A stretch of DNA of 64,000 nt, taken from positions 186,001-250,000 of the forward strand of contig JAEZRC010000002.1 of the NCBI GenBank assembly GCA_023440965.1. Reading direction: 5' to 3'. Shown one piece after another: positions 52,699 to 62,057 of this stretch. Within the stretch, counting starts at the first letter, position 1; every line of letters starts with the position of its first letter. This stretch comes from Bacillota bacterium (lineage in GTDB: Bacteria > Bacillota > Clostridia > Oscillospirales > Ruminococcaceae). The notes beneath the pieces are model-generated. The model was not told where the DNA came from. It saw only the letters and a list, made by a program, of their open reading frames with translations, and did not search any database. The position numbers were made by a program, and so were the translations under genes.

Positions 52699-53595
52699 AT
52701 GGGAGAAAAATTTGCTTGGTTTTTTGATATTGCATTAATAGGTGTACTCTTAATATGTATTTATAATGCAGGGAAAAAAGGGTTCGTAAAATCAATAATA
52801 TTACTTATAGGATATGTTGTTTCAATGGTTGGAGGATTTTTAATAACAAGTGCATTATCACCGATTGTATATGAAAAATTTGTTCAGTCAAGAGTTGAAA
52901 AAGCAGTTGAGAAAAAAATTGATAATATTGATATAAGATCAGAGATTAAGTCAGCATTTAAAACACAGAATATTAACGTTACTATTTCTGATGATGAAAT
53001 TCAGGCTCTTATTGAAAAGGATGGGGATCTTGCAAAGAATTTTGCAGATTTTGCAAAGCAAAAGGACCCAACATTACCTGATTCATCACTTGAAAGCAAT
53101 TTTAATAATGTATTTTCAAAAAATGTTGTACTTGATTCAATAAAAGACAAGGTACCTGACAGCGTTTATAACGAAGTTAAGAAGTATCTTGACAATAGTA
53201 AGAATTCAATAAACAATATTATAAAAGCACTCAATAATCCTTCTAAGGAAGAGGGCGCAAAAGAATTGACAGCAATTGTTGTTGAGCCTTTTGTATTAAT
53301 GATAATTAAAATAATAGTTTTCATTATCGCATTTTCATTATTAATGTTTATTGTAAGATTAGTATCGACGATTTTATCAAAATCGTTGAATATGGTGCCT
53401 CTTGTAGGACCATTAAATACTTTTTTGGGCGGAGCACTCGGTTTTGCACAGGGAGCAATAATAATTATTGTTGCTGTTCTTATAATAAAACTTCTTGTTT
53501 CACTCACAAATAATCAAATTTTAGTGTTTAATACACCAACTATCGAGGAAACATATATATTTAAGCACGTTTATGATATTAAGCTTTTTAAGTAA
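52699..53595 (+). CDS. CvpA family membrane protein
   Basis: A 298-aa membrane protein of the CvpA/colicin V production family: two N-terminal helices with NAGKKGFVKSIILLIGYVVS, a long soluble insert (about 60-190), then two or three C-terminal helices with LNMVPLVGPLNTFLGGALGFAQGA, the family's glycine-rich signature. AAAGGAGG precedes the ATG. The family is linked to envelope homeostasis; the molecular role is unclear. Confidence 0.85.
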   Translation: MGEKFAWFFDIALIGVLLICIYNAGKKGFVKSIILLIGYVVSMVGGFLITSALSPIVYEKFVQSRVEKAVEKKIDNIDIRSEIKSAFKTQNINVTISDDEIQALIEKDGDLAKNFADFAKQKDPTLPDSSLESNFNNVFSKNVVLDSIKDKVPDSVYNEVKKYLDNSKNSINNIIKALNNPSKEEGAKELTAIVVEPFVLMIIKIIVFIIAFSLLMFIVRLVSTILSKSLNMVPLVGPLNTFLGGALGFAQGAIIIIVAVLIIKLLVSLTNNQILVFNTPTIEETYIFKHVYDIKLFK

Positions 53596-53640
53596 AAATT
53601 AACAAGCTAACAGAAGCTTGATTCAGATTTTGGAGGAACT

Positions 53641-55896
53641 ATGATTTGTACCAGATGTAAGAAACGTCCTGCTGTAGTTTTTATAACAGCTATGCAAGGC
53701 GAAGAAAAGAAAAATGAAGGACTATGTCTTGTCTGTGCTAAGGAGCTTGGACTCCCACAGGTTAATGATTATATGAAGCAGATGGGCATTACAGATGAAG
53801 ACCTTGAAATGTTCTCTGATCAGCTTATGGATATTTCCGACGGTGATTCCTTTGAGCTTGGCGGAGCTGAAACCATGATGCCTTCATTCCTGAGTAATCT
53901 GTTCAGTGGTTCTTTTCCAACTGAAAGTCTTGAATCGGACAATTCCGAAAAGGGAACTAAGAAGGAAAAGGATAAAAAATCAAAAGATAAAAAGTTAAAA
54001 TTCCTTACTTCCTACTGCACAAACCTTACGCAGAAAGCGCTGGAGGGTAAGCTTGATAATATAATTGGTCGTGATAAGGAAATAGCACGTGTTGTTCAGA
54101 TTTTATCAAGAAGGCAAAAGAATAACCCATGCCTTATCGGTGAACCTGGTGTTGGTAAAACTGCCATAGCAGAAGGAATTGCACAGAAAATTGTTGCAGG
54201 TGAAGTGCCATTCCATCTTGCAGATAAACAAGTATATCTTCTCGACCTTACAGCACTTGTTGCGGGAACACAATTTCGTGGTCAGTTTGAAAGCCGTGTA
54301 AAGGGACTTGTTGATGAGGTTAAAGCAGAGGGCAATGTCATCTTATTTATTGACGAGGTCCACAATCTCGTTGGTACTGGCGATAGTGAAGGGTCAATGA
54401 ATGCTGCAAACATTTTAAAACCTGCTTTGTCACGTGGTGAAGTTCAGGTAATCGGAGCAACGACCTTTAAGGAATACAGAAAATACATTGAAAAAGATAG
54501 TGCCCTTGAAAGACGATTCCAACCAGTTACTATAACGGAGCCTTCTATTGAGGACACAATAACTGTCCTTAAGGGTATAAAGAAATATTATGAAATGCAT
54601 CATAAGGTGCATATAAGTGATGCAAACTTAAGAATGTGTGCAATACTATCTGAAAGATATATTAATGACAGATTCCTTCCAGATAAGGCGATCGACCTTC
54701 TTGATGAAGCCTGTGCTTCCGCAAGTATCAGGAGTCCTGAGCTTGGTGAATATGAAAAGCTTAATGACGAATTAAAGAAACAGCTTAATCTTGAAAAAGC
54801 AATGGAAGAAAAAGACGAGCCAGATTATGAAAAGCTCGCTTCAATAAAAGCAGAAATAAGCAGAATCAAGGCACGTCTTGTTGATATTGAAGAAAAGATT
54901 AAGAATATCAATGTTACTGAGGATGACCTTTCTAAAGTTATTGAACTCTGGACAGGTATCCCTGCATCAAAAATTATTAAAACTGAATTTAATAAAATCC
55001 GCAACCTTGAAGCTGTATTAAAATCAAAGATAATAGGACAGGACGAAGCTGTTGAACTTGTTAATAAGGCAATTCGAAGAACAAGAGTTCAGCTTGCAAA
55101 ACGTCGTCGCCCTGCATCTTTCATATTTGTCGGACCAACTGGCGTCGGAAAGACAGAGCTTGTGAAAGTCTTAGCTGCTGAGCTTTTTGACACAACCGAG
55201 CCGCTGATCCGTCTTGATATGTCCGAGTATATGGAAAAGCATGCCGTATCACGTCTTATTGGTTCGCCTCCTGGATATGTCGGTTATGATGAGGCTGGTC
55301 AACTTACAGAGAAAGTCCGTCGCAAGCCTTATTCAGTTGTTCTATTTGATGAAATTGAAAAGGCTCACCCTGATATTATGAATATCCTTCTTCAGATCCT
55401 TGATGAAGGGAAGGTAAATGATGCACAGGGCAGAAGCGTTTCTTTTGAAAACACAGTAATTATTATGACTTCTAATGCCGGTTCAACCGATAAGAATATC
55501 GGAGTTGGTTTTAACAAGTCACAAAATGATATTTCAAAGGAAAAGGCAATGAAGGGTCTTTCAGATTTCCTAAGACCTGAATTTTTGAGCCGTATTGATG
55601 AAATCGTTGTTTTCAAGCCATTGTCAAAAGAAAGTTACGCGAAAATCGCTGGTCTGATGCTTGATGAAATGAAAGAGCCTCTCGCAGAGAAGAATATTAC
55701 ATTCAGATATGATGATAAAGCACTTGAAAAGATTGCTGATAAATCATATGGTCAAAAATTTGGCGCAAGAGATATCCGAAAGGTTATCAGAAAAGAAGTT
55801 GAAGATAAAGTTGCTTCTTTGGTTATTGACAGCAAGGATAACATCACAGGAATTGCCCTTACAGCAAATGAAGAACTTGAAGTCCAGTCAATATAG
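53641..55896 (+). CDS. clpE: ClpE-type Clp/Hsp100 ATPase with N-terminal zinc finger
   Basis: A 751-aa class I Hsp100 unfoldase. The N-terminus is a zinc finger C3-x2-C6-x22-C29-x2-C32, exactly the ClpE spacing, in place of the usual Clp N-domain. After a charged linker come AAA1 (Walker A GEPGVGKT at 167-174, FIDEVHNL), a middle coiled-coil/UVR segment (about 375-430) and AAA2 (GPTGVGKT at 498-505, LFDEIEKAHPD). NIGVGF in AAA2 may be the ClpP-docking loop. GGAGG lies six bases before the ATG. In Bacillus clpE is a CtsR heat-stress gene; no obvious CtsR box was noticed here. Confidence 0.9.
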   Translation: MICTRCKKRPAVVFITAMQGEEKKNEGLCLVCAKELGLPQVNDYMKQMGITDEDLEMFSDQLMDISDGDSFELGGAETMMPSFLSNLFSGSFPTESLESDNSEKGTKKEKDKKSKDKKLKFLTSYCTNLTQKALEGKLDNIIGRDKEIARVVQILSRRQKNNPCLIGEPGVGKTAIAEGIAQKIVAGEVPFHLADKQVYLLDLTALVAGTQFRGQFESRVKGLVDEVKAEGNVILFIDEVHNLVGTGDSEGSMNAANILKPALSRGEVQVIGATTFKEYRKYIEKDSALERRFQPVTITEPSIEDTITVLKGIKKYYEMHHKVHISDANLRMCAILSERYINDRFLPDKAIDLLDEACASASIRSPELGEYEKLNDELKKQLNLEKAMEEKDEPDYEKLASIKAEISRIKARLVDIEEKIKNINVTEDDLSKVIELWTGIPASKIIKTEFNKIRNLEAVLKSKIIGQDEAVELVNKAIRRTRVQLAKRRRPASFIFVGPTGVGKTELVKVLAAELFDTTEPLIRLDMSEYMEKHAVSRLIGSPPGYVGYDEAGQLTEKVRRKPYSVVLFDEIEKAHPDIMNILLQILDEGKVNDAQGRSVSFENTVIIMTSNAGSTDKNIGVGFNKSQNDISKEKAMKGLSDFLRPEFLSRIDEIVVFKPLSKESYAKIAGLMLDEMKEPLAEKNITFRYDDKALEKIADKSYGQKFGARDIRKVIRKEVEDKVASLVIDSKDNITGIALTANEELEVQSI

Positions 55897-55936
55897 TGAA
55901 GTTGTAAATTTTTTATTAATTTATCAATCAAACGCA

Positions 55937-55965
55937 TTGACATACTATATACATTGTGATAAACT
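55937..55965 (+). promoter_or_regulatory. Predicted promoter of rplU-prp-rpmA
   Basis: TTGACA (55937-55942), 17-bp spacer, TAAACT (55960-55965), about 90 bases ahead of rplU. Confidence 0.6.
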
Positions 55966-56062
55966 AATTAAGCCGCATATGCTCGGCCTTAAAGTTAATA
56001 GTGTTATTAATACTGTTACGCCGTTTGTAGCGAGTTTTAAGAAAAAGGCAGGTGCCACATAA
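55966..56062 (+). ncRNA. Candidate L21 (rplU) leader RNA
   Basis: The 5' leader of rplU starts with a hairpin AAGCCG...CGGCCTT whose centre contains GCATATGC, followed by an AU-rich stretch. Firmicutes rplU mRNAs often carry an autoregulatory L21 leader in this place. The match is by position and general shape only; a covariance-model search would be needed to confirm it. Confidence 0.35.
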
Positions 56063-56374
56063 ATGTACGCAATTATTGAAACAGGCGGAAAGCAATATCA
56101 GGTAAAAGAAGGCGATGTTGTTTTCATCGAAAAGCTTGAAGCAGCAGCTGAATCAAAGGTTTCTTTTGATAAAGTTATCGCTGTTGGAAAAGATGATGGT
56201 TTGACAGTTGGAGCTCCTTTTGTTGCAGGTGCAGCAGTTGAAGCTACAGTTCTTAAGAACGGTAAGTCAAAGAAGATCACAGTTTTCACTTACAAGTCTA
56301 AAAAAGGCGAGAAGAGAAAAATGGGTCATAGACAGCCATACACACAGGTTAAGATTGAAGCAATCAAAGCATAA
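56063..56374 (+). CDS. rplU: 50S ribosomal protein L21
   Basis: L21, 103 aa, full length: MYAIIETGGKQYQVKEGDVV at the start and the C-terminal FTYKSKKGEKRKMGHRQPYT, the universal rRNA-binding signature. It is first in rplU-prp-rpmA, a conserved Firmicute operon, and its stop overlaps the prp start by one base. Confidence 0.97.
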   Translation: MYAIIETGGKQYQVKEGDVVFIEKLEAAAESKVSFDKVIAVGKDDGLTVGAPFVAGAAVEATVLKNGKSKKITVFTYKSKKGEKRKMGHRQPYTQVKIEAIKA

Positions 56375-56688
56375 TGATTACCGCTGAATTTTATACTAAG
56401 CAGTCAAAGCCATATGGTTTTGTTATAAAAGGCCACGCAGGATATGCAGATATGGGCGACGATATTGTTTGTGCAAGCGTTTCCTCAGCTATTCAGCTTG
56501 TTGCCAATACTATTACAGAGGTCTTGAAGATTAAAGCCGAAGTAAAATTGCTTAATGACAAAATTCAATTGAAGCTTCCCGAACTTGATATAAATGCAGT
56601 CAACCTTCTTGAAGGATTAAAACTTCAGCTGACTGTTTTATCTGAGGATTACGAGGGAACAATTAAAATTACAACTTTGGAGGTGTAA
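56374..56688 (+). CDS. prp: Ribosomal-processing cysteine protease Prp
   Basis: Prp (YsxB), 104 aa, removes the N-terminal extension of L27. The catalytic pair is His in IKGHAGYADMGDD and Cys in IVCASVSSAIQ. It lies between rplU and rpmA, as in all Firmicutes whose L27 has the extension. Confidence 0.95.
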   Translation: MITAEFYTKQSKPYGFVIKGHAGYADMGDDIVCASVSSAIQLVANTITEVLKIKAEVKLLNDKIQLKLPELDINAVNLLEGLKLQLTVLSEDYEGTIKITTLEV

Positions 56689-56691
56689 TAA

Positions 56692-56973
56692 ATGATTAGA
56701 ATAAGTATGCAGTTTTTTGCACATAAAAAGGGAGTAGGTTCAACAAAGAATGGCCGTGACTCTGAAGCTCAGAGACTTGGCGCTAAGAGAGCAGACGGAC
56801 AGTTCGTTCTTGCTGGAAACATTCTTTACCGTCAGCGTGGTACACACATTCATGCTGGTGAAAACGTAGGCCGTGGTTCAGATGATACATTATTTGCAAC
56901 AATTGATGGTATCGTTCGTTTTGAACGTCTTGGTCGTGACCGTAAAAAGGTTTCAGTTTATCCGCAGCAGTAA
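56692..56973 (+). CDS. rpmA: 50S ribosomal protein L27 (with cleavable N-terminal extension)
   Basis: L27, 93 aa. The N-terminus MIRISMQFF precedes AHKKGVGSTKNGRDS; cleavage by Prp after the FF would expose the mature AHKKG end that reaches the peptidyl-transferase centre. GGAGGTG lies seven bases before the ATG. Confidence 0.97.
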   Translation: MIRISMQFFAHKKGVGSTKNGRDSEAQRLGAKRADGQFVLAGNILYRQRGTHIHAGENVGRGSDDTLFATIDGIVRFERLGRDRKKVSVYPQQ

Positions 56974-57003
56974 TGTCGGATAAACAAATAATTTTAACTA
57001 CTT

Positions 57004-57030
57004 AAATCCCGAGCCTATGCTTGGGATTTT
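57004..57030 (+). terminator. Terminator of rplU-prp-rpmA
   Basis: AAATCCCGAG and CTTGGGATTT pair (one G-U) over a short CCTATG loop, followed by T-rich sequence; obg follows 22 bases later. Confidence 0.7.
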
Positions 57031-57052
57031 CGCATAGTTTGGGGGTAAGGAA

Positions 57053-58333
57053 ATGTTCGTAGATGAAGCGAAAATATATATCAAAGCAGGCGACGGCGGT
57101 GATGGAGCCGTTTCCTTTCATCGTGAAAAATATGTAGCGGCAGGTGGCCCTGACGGCGGTGATGGAGGAAAAGGCGGAGACATAGTGTTTGTGGCTGATG
57201 ATAATCTTTCCACCCTCATTGATTTCAGATATAAAAGAAAATATCTTGCTGATAAAGGTCAGGATGGTTCTTCCCGGAATTGTTCAGGAAGAGGCGCAGA
57301 AGACCTTGTAATTAAGCTCCCAAGAGGAACAGTTATAAAAGAGTTTGAAACAGGACGAATTATTGCTGATATTTCATCGGACGAGCCAGTGGTAATTGCA
57401 AGAGGCGGAAAAGGTGGAAAAGGCAATCAGCATTTCGCTACGCCGACCCGTCAGATCCCTCGTTTTGCTAAGCCTGGTTTTCCTGGTGAAGGCTTCAATA
57501 TCAAGCTTGAGCTTAAGCTTCTCGCAGATGTCGGTCTTGTTGGCTTCCCTAATGTAGGAAAGTCCACATTAGTTTCTGTCGTAAGTGCAGCTAAGCCAAA
57601 GATTGCAAACTATCATTTTACAACCTTAACCCCAGTGTTAGGTGTTGTTAAGATTGAAGAGGGTAAATCCTTTGTAATGGCTGATATTCCTGGGCTTATT
57701 GAGGGTGCAAGTGAAGGTGTTGGTCTTGGTCACGAATTTTTACGTCACGTTGATCGTTGTAGGCTTATTGTTCATGTGGTTGATGTATCAGGCGTTGAAG
57801 GAAGAAATCCAAGCGAAGACTTTGAAATTATAAATGATGAGCTTAAGAATTTCAGTGAAGAGCTTTCAACCCGTCCTCAGATAGTAGCAGCAAATAAATG
57901 TGATATGGCTACTCCTGAGAAGATTGAGGAATTTAAAGCTTATATTGAGTCAAAAGGATTAAAGTTCTTCCCAATTTCAGCGGCAACAACACAAGGTACA
58001 AAAGAACTTATTATGGAAGTTGCAAAAGAGCTTGAAAAGCTTCCACCAATCAGACAATATGAACCTCAGCCACTTACTCAGGAAGAAATTGAGCATCGTG
58101 CATTTGAGGCTGGCAATAAATTCGACATTAAGGTTGAAGACGGTGTATATATCGTCAAGGCTGACTGGCTGTGGAATGTTCTCAAGACTGTTGATATGGA
58201 TGACTATGAGTCATTGCAGTATTTCCAGAGAGTTCTCCGCAACAGCGGAATAATTGATAGGCTTGAAGAGATGGGAATTGAAGAAGGCGACACTGTTTCA
58301 ATTCTTGATTTTGAATTTGATTATCTGAGATAA
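57053..58333 (+). CDS. obg: GTPase Obg/CgtA
   Basis: Obg, 426 aa, a ribosome-associated GTPase for 50S maturation and stress and sporulation control. Domains: glycine-rich Obg fold (1-157, GGPDGGDGGKGGD), G domain (G1 GFPNVGKST at 164-172, DIPGLIEGA, NKCD) and the C-terminal OCT domain (about 345-426) found in Firmicutes. GGGGG precedes the ATG by a few bases. Confidence 0.96.
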   Translation: MFVDEAKIYIKAGDGGDGAVSFHREKYVAAGGPDGGDGGKGGDIVFVADDNLSTLIDFRYKRKYLADKGQDGSSRNCSGRGAEDLVIKLPRGTVIKEFETGRIIADISSDEPVVIARGGKGGKGNQHFATPTRQIPRFAKPGFPGEGFNIKLELKLLADVGLVGFPNVGKSTLVSVVSAAKPKIANYHFTTLTPVLGVVKIEEGKSFVMADIPGLIEGASEGVGLGHEFLRHVDRCRLIVHVVDVSGVEGRNPSEDFEIINDELKNFSEELSTRPQIVAANKCDMATPEKIEEFKAYIESKGLKFFPISAATTQGTKELIMEVAKELEKLPPIRQYEPQPLTQEEIEHRAFEAGNKFDIKVEDGVYIVKADWLWNVLKTVDMDDYESLQYFQRVLRNSGIIDRLEEMGIEEGDTVSILDFEFDYLR

Positions 58334-58338
58334 TCCTT

Positions 58339-58354
58339 CCGGAGTGAACTCCGG
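58339..58354 (+). other. Intercistronic hairpin between obg and mrnC
   Basis: CCGGAGT (58339-58345) and ACTCCGG (58348-58354) form a tight perfect stem with a GA loop and no U-run, so it is more likely an RNA stability or processing element than a terminator. Confidence 0.5.
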
Positions 58355-58381
58355 TACATATATAAATTTGGAGGTATAATT

Positions 58382-58780
58382 ACGGGTATTCAGCTTGATA
58401 AAAGAGAGTTAAACCAATATAGCCCTTTAGCACTTGCTTTTCTCGGCGATGCAGTTTATGAGAGAATGGTGCGTGAAAGATTGCTACTCCAGGCAAACAG
58501 ACCAGTCGGTCAGCTTCATCAGCTTACTATTAAAAGAGTCTGTGCTGCTTATCAATCAAAAGCTTCTGAGGCTATAAGTGCTGTTCTTACTGAAGAAGAA
58601 GCAGATGTATTAAAGCGAGGAAGAAATGCAACCGGGACAACAGTTCCAAAGCATTCATCAGCTATTGAATACCGTAAAGCCACCTCACTTGAATGCCTTT
58701 TCGGATACCTTTATCTGAAGGGCGATGAAAAAAGGATTGAAGAGCTTTTCAATATAACATGGGATATTGAGGCCGAATAA
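58382..58780 (+). CDS. mrnC: Mini-ribonuclease III with a non-canonical start codon
   Basis: MrnC trims 23S rRNA precursor ends as a dimer. The frame contains the catalytic PLALAFLGDAVYERMVRERLL, then KASEAISAVLTEEEADVLKRGRNA and YRKATSLECLFGYLYL. The conserved N-terminus lies upstream of the first ATG (58466), which would remove the catalytic GDAVYE. Upstream to the GGAGG ribosome site (58370-58374) the frame has no ATG, GTG or TTG: it reads ATA ATT ACG GGT. ACG 58382 stands at the ideal seven-base spacing and ATT 58379 at four. I annotate ACG, giving 132 aa, a normal family length. A sequence error (ATG read as ACG) is the alternative. Confidence 0.8.
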   Translation, partial: TGIQLDKRELNQYSPLALAFLGDAVYERMVRERLLLQANRPVGQLHQLTIKRVCAAYQSKASEAISAVLTEEEADVLKRGRNATGTTVPKHSSAIEYRKATSLECLFGYLYLKGDEKRIEELFNITWDIEAE

Positions 58781-58809
58781 TATATTATTTTTTCAAAGGG
58801 GAAGATACT

Positions 58810-59553
58810 ATGTCAGGACATTCTAAATGGGCAAATATCAAGAGAAAAAAAGAAGCTACTGATGGCGCAAGAGCAAAGATTTTTACAAAAATCGGTCGTG
58901 AAATGATGGTATGCATTAAAGAAGGCGGACCAGACCCAAACAATAACTCAAGGCTTCGTGATTTAATTGCGAAAGCTAAATCAAATAATGTTCCTAATGA
59001 TAATATCGACAGAATGCTTAAAAAAGCAGCAGGCGACAGCGATAAGAACAATTATGAAACACTTGTATATGAGGGCTATGGACCTTGTGGTATTGCCGTT
59101 ATAGTTGAGTGTCTTACAGATAATAAAAACAGAACAGCAGGTGACATTCGCCATTACTTTGATAAGTTCGGTGGAAACCTCGGGACAACTGGTTGTGTAT
59201 CCTTTATGTTCACATTAAAAGGTGTTATTATTCTTGAATATACTGGACAGGATGAAGATAAGGTTATGGAAGATTGTTTCGAAGCAGGCGCTACTGATTT
59301 CAACATTGAAGATGATGTAATTGAAGTAAACTGTGAGCCTAATGATGTTTCATCAGCTCGTGAAGCTCTCTCAGGTTTCGGCTATAAAGTAGTATCAGCT
59401 GACGTTGAACAGATTCCTTCAACATACTCAACACTTGAAGATGAAGATGCAATCAAGAAGATGAACTTATTGCTTGAAAATCTTGAAGATAATGACGACG
59501 TTCAGAACGTTTATCACAACTGGGAAATGCCAGAAAGCTATGATGAGGTATAA
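58810..59553 (+). CDS. YebC/PmpR family protein
   Basis: A 247-aa YebC-family protein: MSGHSKWANIKRKKEATDGARAKIFTKIGREM at the N-terminus (given here as the family hallmark GHSKWANI...KIF), the central VYEGYGPCGIAVIVEC and the C-terminal VEQIPS. Proteins of this family have been described as transcription regulators and, more recently, as factors that relieve ribosome stalling at proline runs. AAAGGGG precedes the ATG. It follows mrnC by 29 bp. Confidence 0.93.
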   Translation: MSGHSKWANIKRKKEATDGARAKIFTKIGREMMVCIKEGGPDPNNNSRLRDLIAKAKSNNVPNDNIDRMLKKAAGDSDKNNYETLVYEGYGPCGIAVIVECLTDNKNRTAGDIRHYFDKFGGNLGTTGCVSFMFTLKGVIILEYTGQDEDKVMEDCFEAGATDFNIEDDVIEVNCEPNDVSSAREALSGFGYKVVSADVEQIPSTYSTLEDEDAIKKMNLLLENLEDNDDVQNVYHNWEMPESYDEV

Positions 59554-59682
59554 TTAATATAAATTAAACACCCAATGCTTATTAGCAAAGGGTGTTTTTC
59601 TTATCTTTGAAGCCCGCGGCTATGACTGGGATTCTAAAAAGCTTATAGCTTTTTGAAAAACCACCCGATAGTGGGTGGTTCT
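59554..59682. terminator. Triple-hairpin convergent terminator region
   Basis: Three hairpins lie between the convergent yebC and phoR genes. AAACACCC/GGGTGTTT (59566-59597) with T5 ends yebC. AAAAAGCT/AGCTTTTT (59636-59654) is a perfect 8-bp stem. AACCACCC/GGGTGGTT (59659-59680) with T5 on the minus strand ends the pho operon. Confidence 0.8.
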
Positions 59683-61383
59683 TTATTTTGTGAAAACTAT
59701 TTTTACAGTAGTGCCTATGCCACTGTCACTGTGTATTGACAAATCAGCATCGTACAAAGCGCAGATGTGTTTTACAATAGCAAGACCAAGTCCTGTTCCA
59801 CCGGTCTTTTTAGAATGAGATTTATCAACACGATAAAATCGTTCACAAAGACGAGGAAGATGCTCCTTTTTAATTCCAATACCATTGTCGGCAACAATCA
59901 GAGTTGCATATTGATCATTATCTGAAAGTATAATGTCAACCTTACCACCGACTTTGTTGTAATTAATAGCATTACTGCAAAGATTTTCAATAAGCTCAAA
60001 CATCTTTTTATGATTAGAAAGTATCGTTGCCTCGCCAGTAACGGCTATTGTTACATTTTTTTCTAAAGCCGTATCATTCAGCTCTGTGGCAACCTCTTTT
60101 GCAACATTATTTAGGTTTACTTCTATCTTTTCATCTTCCTGAAGGCTTTCGAGGTTGCTTAGCTTGAGCATATCTGAAATCAGACTTGAGAGCCTAATGG
60201 TTTCCTTATGGATACGTTCTATGTGCTTTCTGTCATTTTCAGCAAGAGTATCCTTTGAAAGCATAAGCTCAGCGTGCCCACGCATTATTGTTATTGGAGT
60301 TTTCAATTCATGCGATGCATTAGCAAAGAAATCACTCTTCTGCTTGATTATTGTTTTTTCAGTTGTTATGTCAGTGAAAATAATCAGATTTGCCATTGAT
60401 CCGCCGACTTTTTCAGCAACAAGATGCTTACCCACAACAGATAAGTCCTTGCCCTCGTATACGTACTCGAATTTGAATACTTCATTAGAAAGCGTTGATG
60501 TTATTTTTTCATAAAGTGAAGAGTCCTCGATAAGATAAACAAGGCTTTTTCCGATTATCTGATTACCTGATGAGAAAAGCCTCAATGCACTTCTGTTCGC
60601 AAAGGTAATAATACCTTTCTGATTAAGGGCAACAATACTCTGAGAAACATTTTCAAGAACAGCATTGAGCTTTTGACGGTCACGTTCAGCTTTGTTAATG
60701 TATTTATGTGTGCTTTCATTAAGCTCATTTATTTCATTGAAAATAGTATAGAATTCAGGTTCGGCCGAGTCGGTTGCAATCGGGAAGTATCTGTCACTGT
60801 TTAAGCTTTTGAGGCTTGTGCCCACAGCAGATATTTTTCTTGATATATTTTTTGACATTCTCCTTGCGAATATAGCAGAAATAATAATTGCAACGAGCAA
60901 TGATACTATCAAAGCTGGTAAGCTTGAAAGCATATAAGATTTAATATCACGGCTTTTCACAGCAAATCGAACAACAATAATACTTGAGTCTGACAAAGTT
61001 GTTCTTACTGCATAATAAGTCATTTTGCACTGAAAGGTTGAAGAATATCTCTCAATTGTCTTTGAATCATCGTTAAGCGCGCTCTTTACTTCATCACGCC
61101 CAAGATGATTTTCAAGTTCAGCGTTAGTGTCGCTTTCAAAAAGCACGTCGCCATTTTCATCAATAAGAGTTATTCTGATCTGGTTGTCCTTTTTATAATT
61201 CTTTAAAAGCTCAAAATCGGATTTTTCTTTTATAAGATTTGCAGCAAGTCTTGTTTCATTTTTCAGTTGCTTTGAGATATTGTTTCTTCCCTGAACATAC
61301 ATAACAAATATGCTAGAGAAAAAAAGAATAGCGGCTGAAAAAACAGTAATTAAAAGCGTTTGGACAAATATTTTCTTTTTCAT
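59683..61383 (-). CDS. phoR: Phosphate-regulon sensor histidine kinase PhoR
   Basis: A 566-aa membrane kinase: helix 1 (about 8-30), an extracytoplasmic domain (about 31-150), helix 2 (about 155-178), HAMP, a PAS domain (about 240-340), HisKA with phospho-acceptor H358 (NASHELKTPITIM) and a HATPase domain with N, G1 (DNGIGIKKEHL) and G2 (GGTGLGLAIV) boxes. It follows phoP by two bases and belongs to the pst-phoU-phoPR operon, so phosphate limitation is the expected signal. Confidence 0.92.
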   Translation of the reverse strand: MKKKIFVQTLLITVFSAAILFFSSIFVMYVQGRNNISKQLKNETRLAANLIKEKSDFELLKNYKKDNQIRITLIDENGDVLFESDTNAELENHLGRDEVKSALNDDSKTIERYSSTFQCKMTYYAVRTTLSDSSIIVVRFAVKSRDIKSYMLSSLPALIVSLLVAIIISAIFARRMSKNISRKISAVGTSLKSLNSDRYFPIATDSAEPEFYTIFNEINELNESTHKYINKAERDRQKLNAVLENVSQSIVALNQKGIITFANRSALRLFSSGNQIIGKSLVYLIEDSSLYEKITSTLSNEVFKFEYVYEGKDLSVVGKHLVAEKVGGSMANLIIFTDITTEKTIIKQKSDFFANASHELKTPITIMRGHAELMLSKDTLAENDRKHIERIHKETIRLSSLISDMLKLSNLESLQEDEKIEVNLNNVAKEVATELNDTALEKNVTIAVTGEATILSNHKKMFELIENLCSNAINYNKVGGKVDIILSDNDQYATLIVADNGIGIKKEHLPRLCERFYRVDKSHSKKTGGTGLGLAIVKHICALYDADLSIHSDSGIGTTVKIVFTK

Positions 61384-61385
61384 AT

Positions 61386-62057
61386 CTAAGCTTCAAAGCG
61401 GTATCCGATACCACGCACGGTAATGATACAGTCTTTTCCTCCTGCCTCACGAATTTTATCACGGAGGGATGCCACGTGCATATCCAATGTCCTTGTTTCA
61501 CCAATAAACTGCTCGCCCCATACTTCTCTGAAAAGCTCTTCACGTTTAAGAGTTATACCAGCCTTGCTGATAATAAGCTTTAAAAGCTTGAATTCTTTTA
61601 GTGTAAGTGGCAGAGCCTTATCATTATAGGAAATCTGATAAGTGTTATTGTCGATAACAAAGCCATTGGTTTTCTCAATGTAAAGGTTTGAGTGACGGAG
61701 GTTTGTTTTAACTCTTGCCATAAGTTCAAGGATAGAAAAAGGCTTAGCCATATAGTCATCAGCGCCCTTGTTTAAGCCTTTTACAAAGCTTATTTCGTCT
61801 GATTTTGCACTGACTATAATAACAGGAATCCTCTCATCAACTTCTCTTATTTTTGTGAGTATAGTGTATCCATCCATATCAGGGAGCATAATGTCAAGAA
61901 TTATTAGGTTAGGCTTTTCTTCATTAAATGCAGAAAAGAAATCCTTTGCATTGGTAAAAATCTTTATAGAATAGGTGTCCTCAAAAGCACCTTCATATAC
62001 CTCACCTATGCCCTCATCATCCTCAACAATATATATCATTGAGTTTTTTTGTTCCAT
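61386..62057 (-). CDS. phoP: OmpR-family response regulator PhoP
   Basis: A 223-aa response regulator: receiver domain with acidic VEDDEG, phospho-acceptor D55 (IILDIMLPDMDG) and Lys in MAKPF, then an OmpR-type winged helix (LTLKEFKLLKLI, VWGEQFIGETRTLDMHVASLR, VRGIGYRFE). I take the ATG at 62057, which overlaps the phoU stop by one base (TGATG). It should activate pst genes when phosphate is low. Confidence 0.93.
   Translation of the reverse strand: MEQKNSMIYIVEDDEGIGEVYEGAFEDTYSIKIFTNAKDFFSAFNEEKPNLIILDIMLPDMDGYTILTKIREVDERIPVIIVSAKSDEISFVKGLNKGADDYMAKPFSILELMARVKTNLRHSNLYIEKTNGFVIDNNTYQISYNDKALPLTLKEFKLLKLIISKAGITLKREELFREVWGEQFIGETRTLDMHVASLRDKIREAGGKDCIITVRGIGYRFEA

Noticed and set aside
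57001..59660. Similarity between the hairpin after rpmA and the sequence after yebC (CTATG, GGGATT)
   Set aside because: The shared part is short and both are GC-rich terminator stems; there is not enough to call a repeat family.
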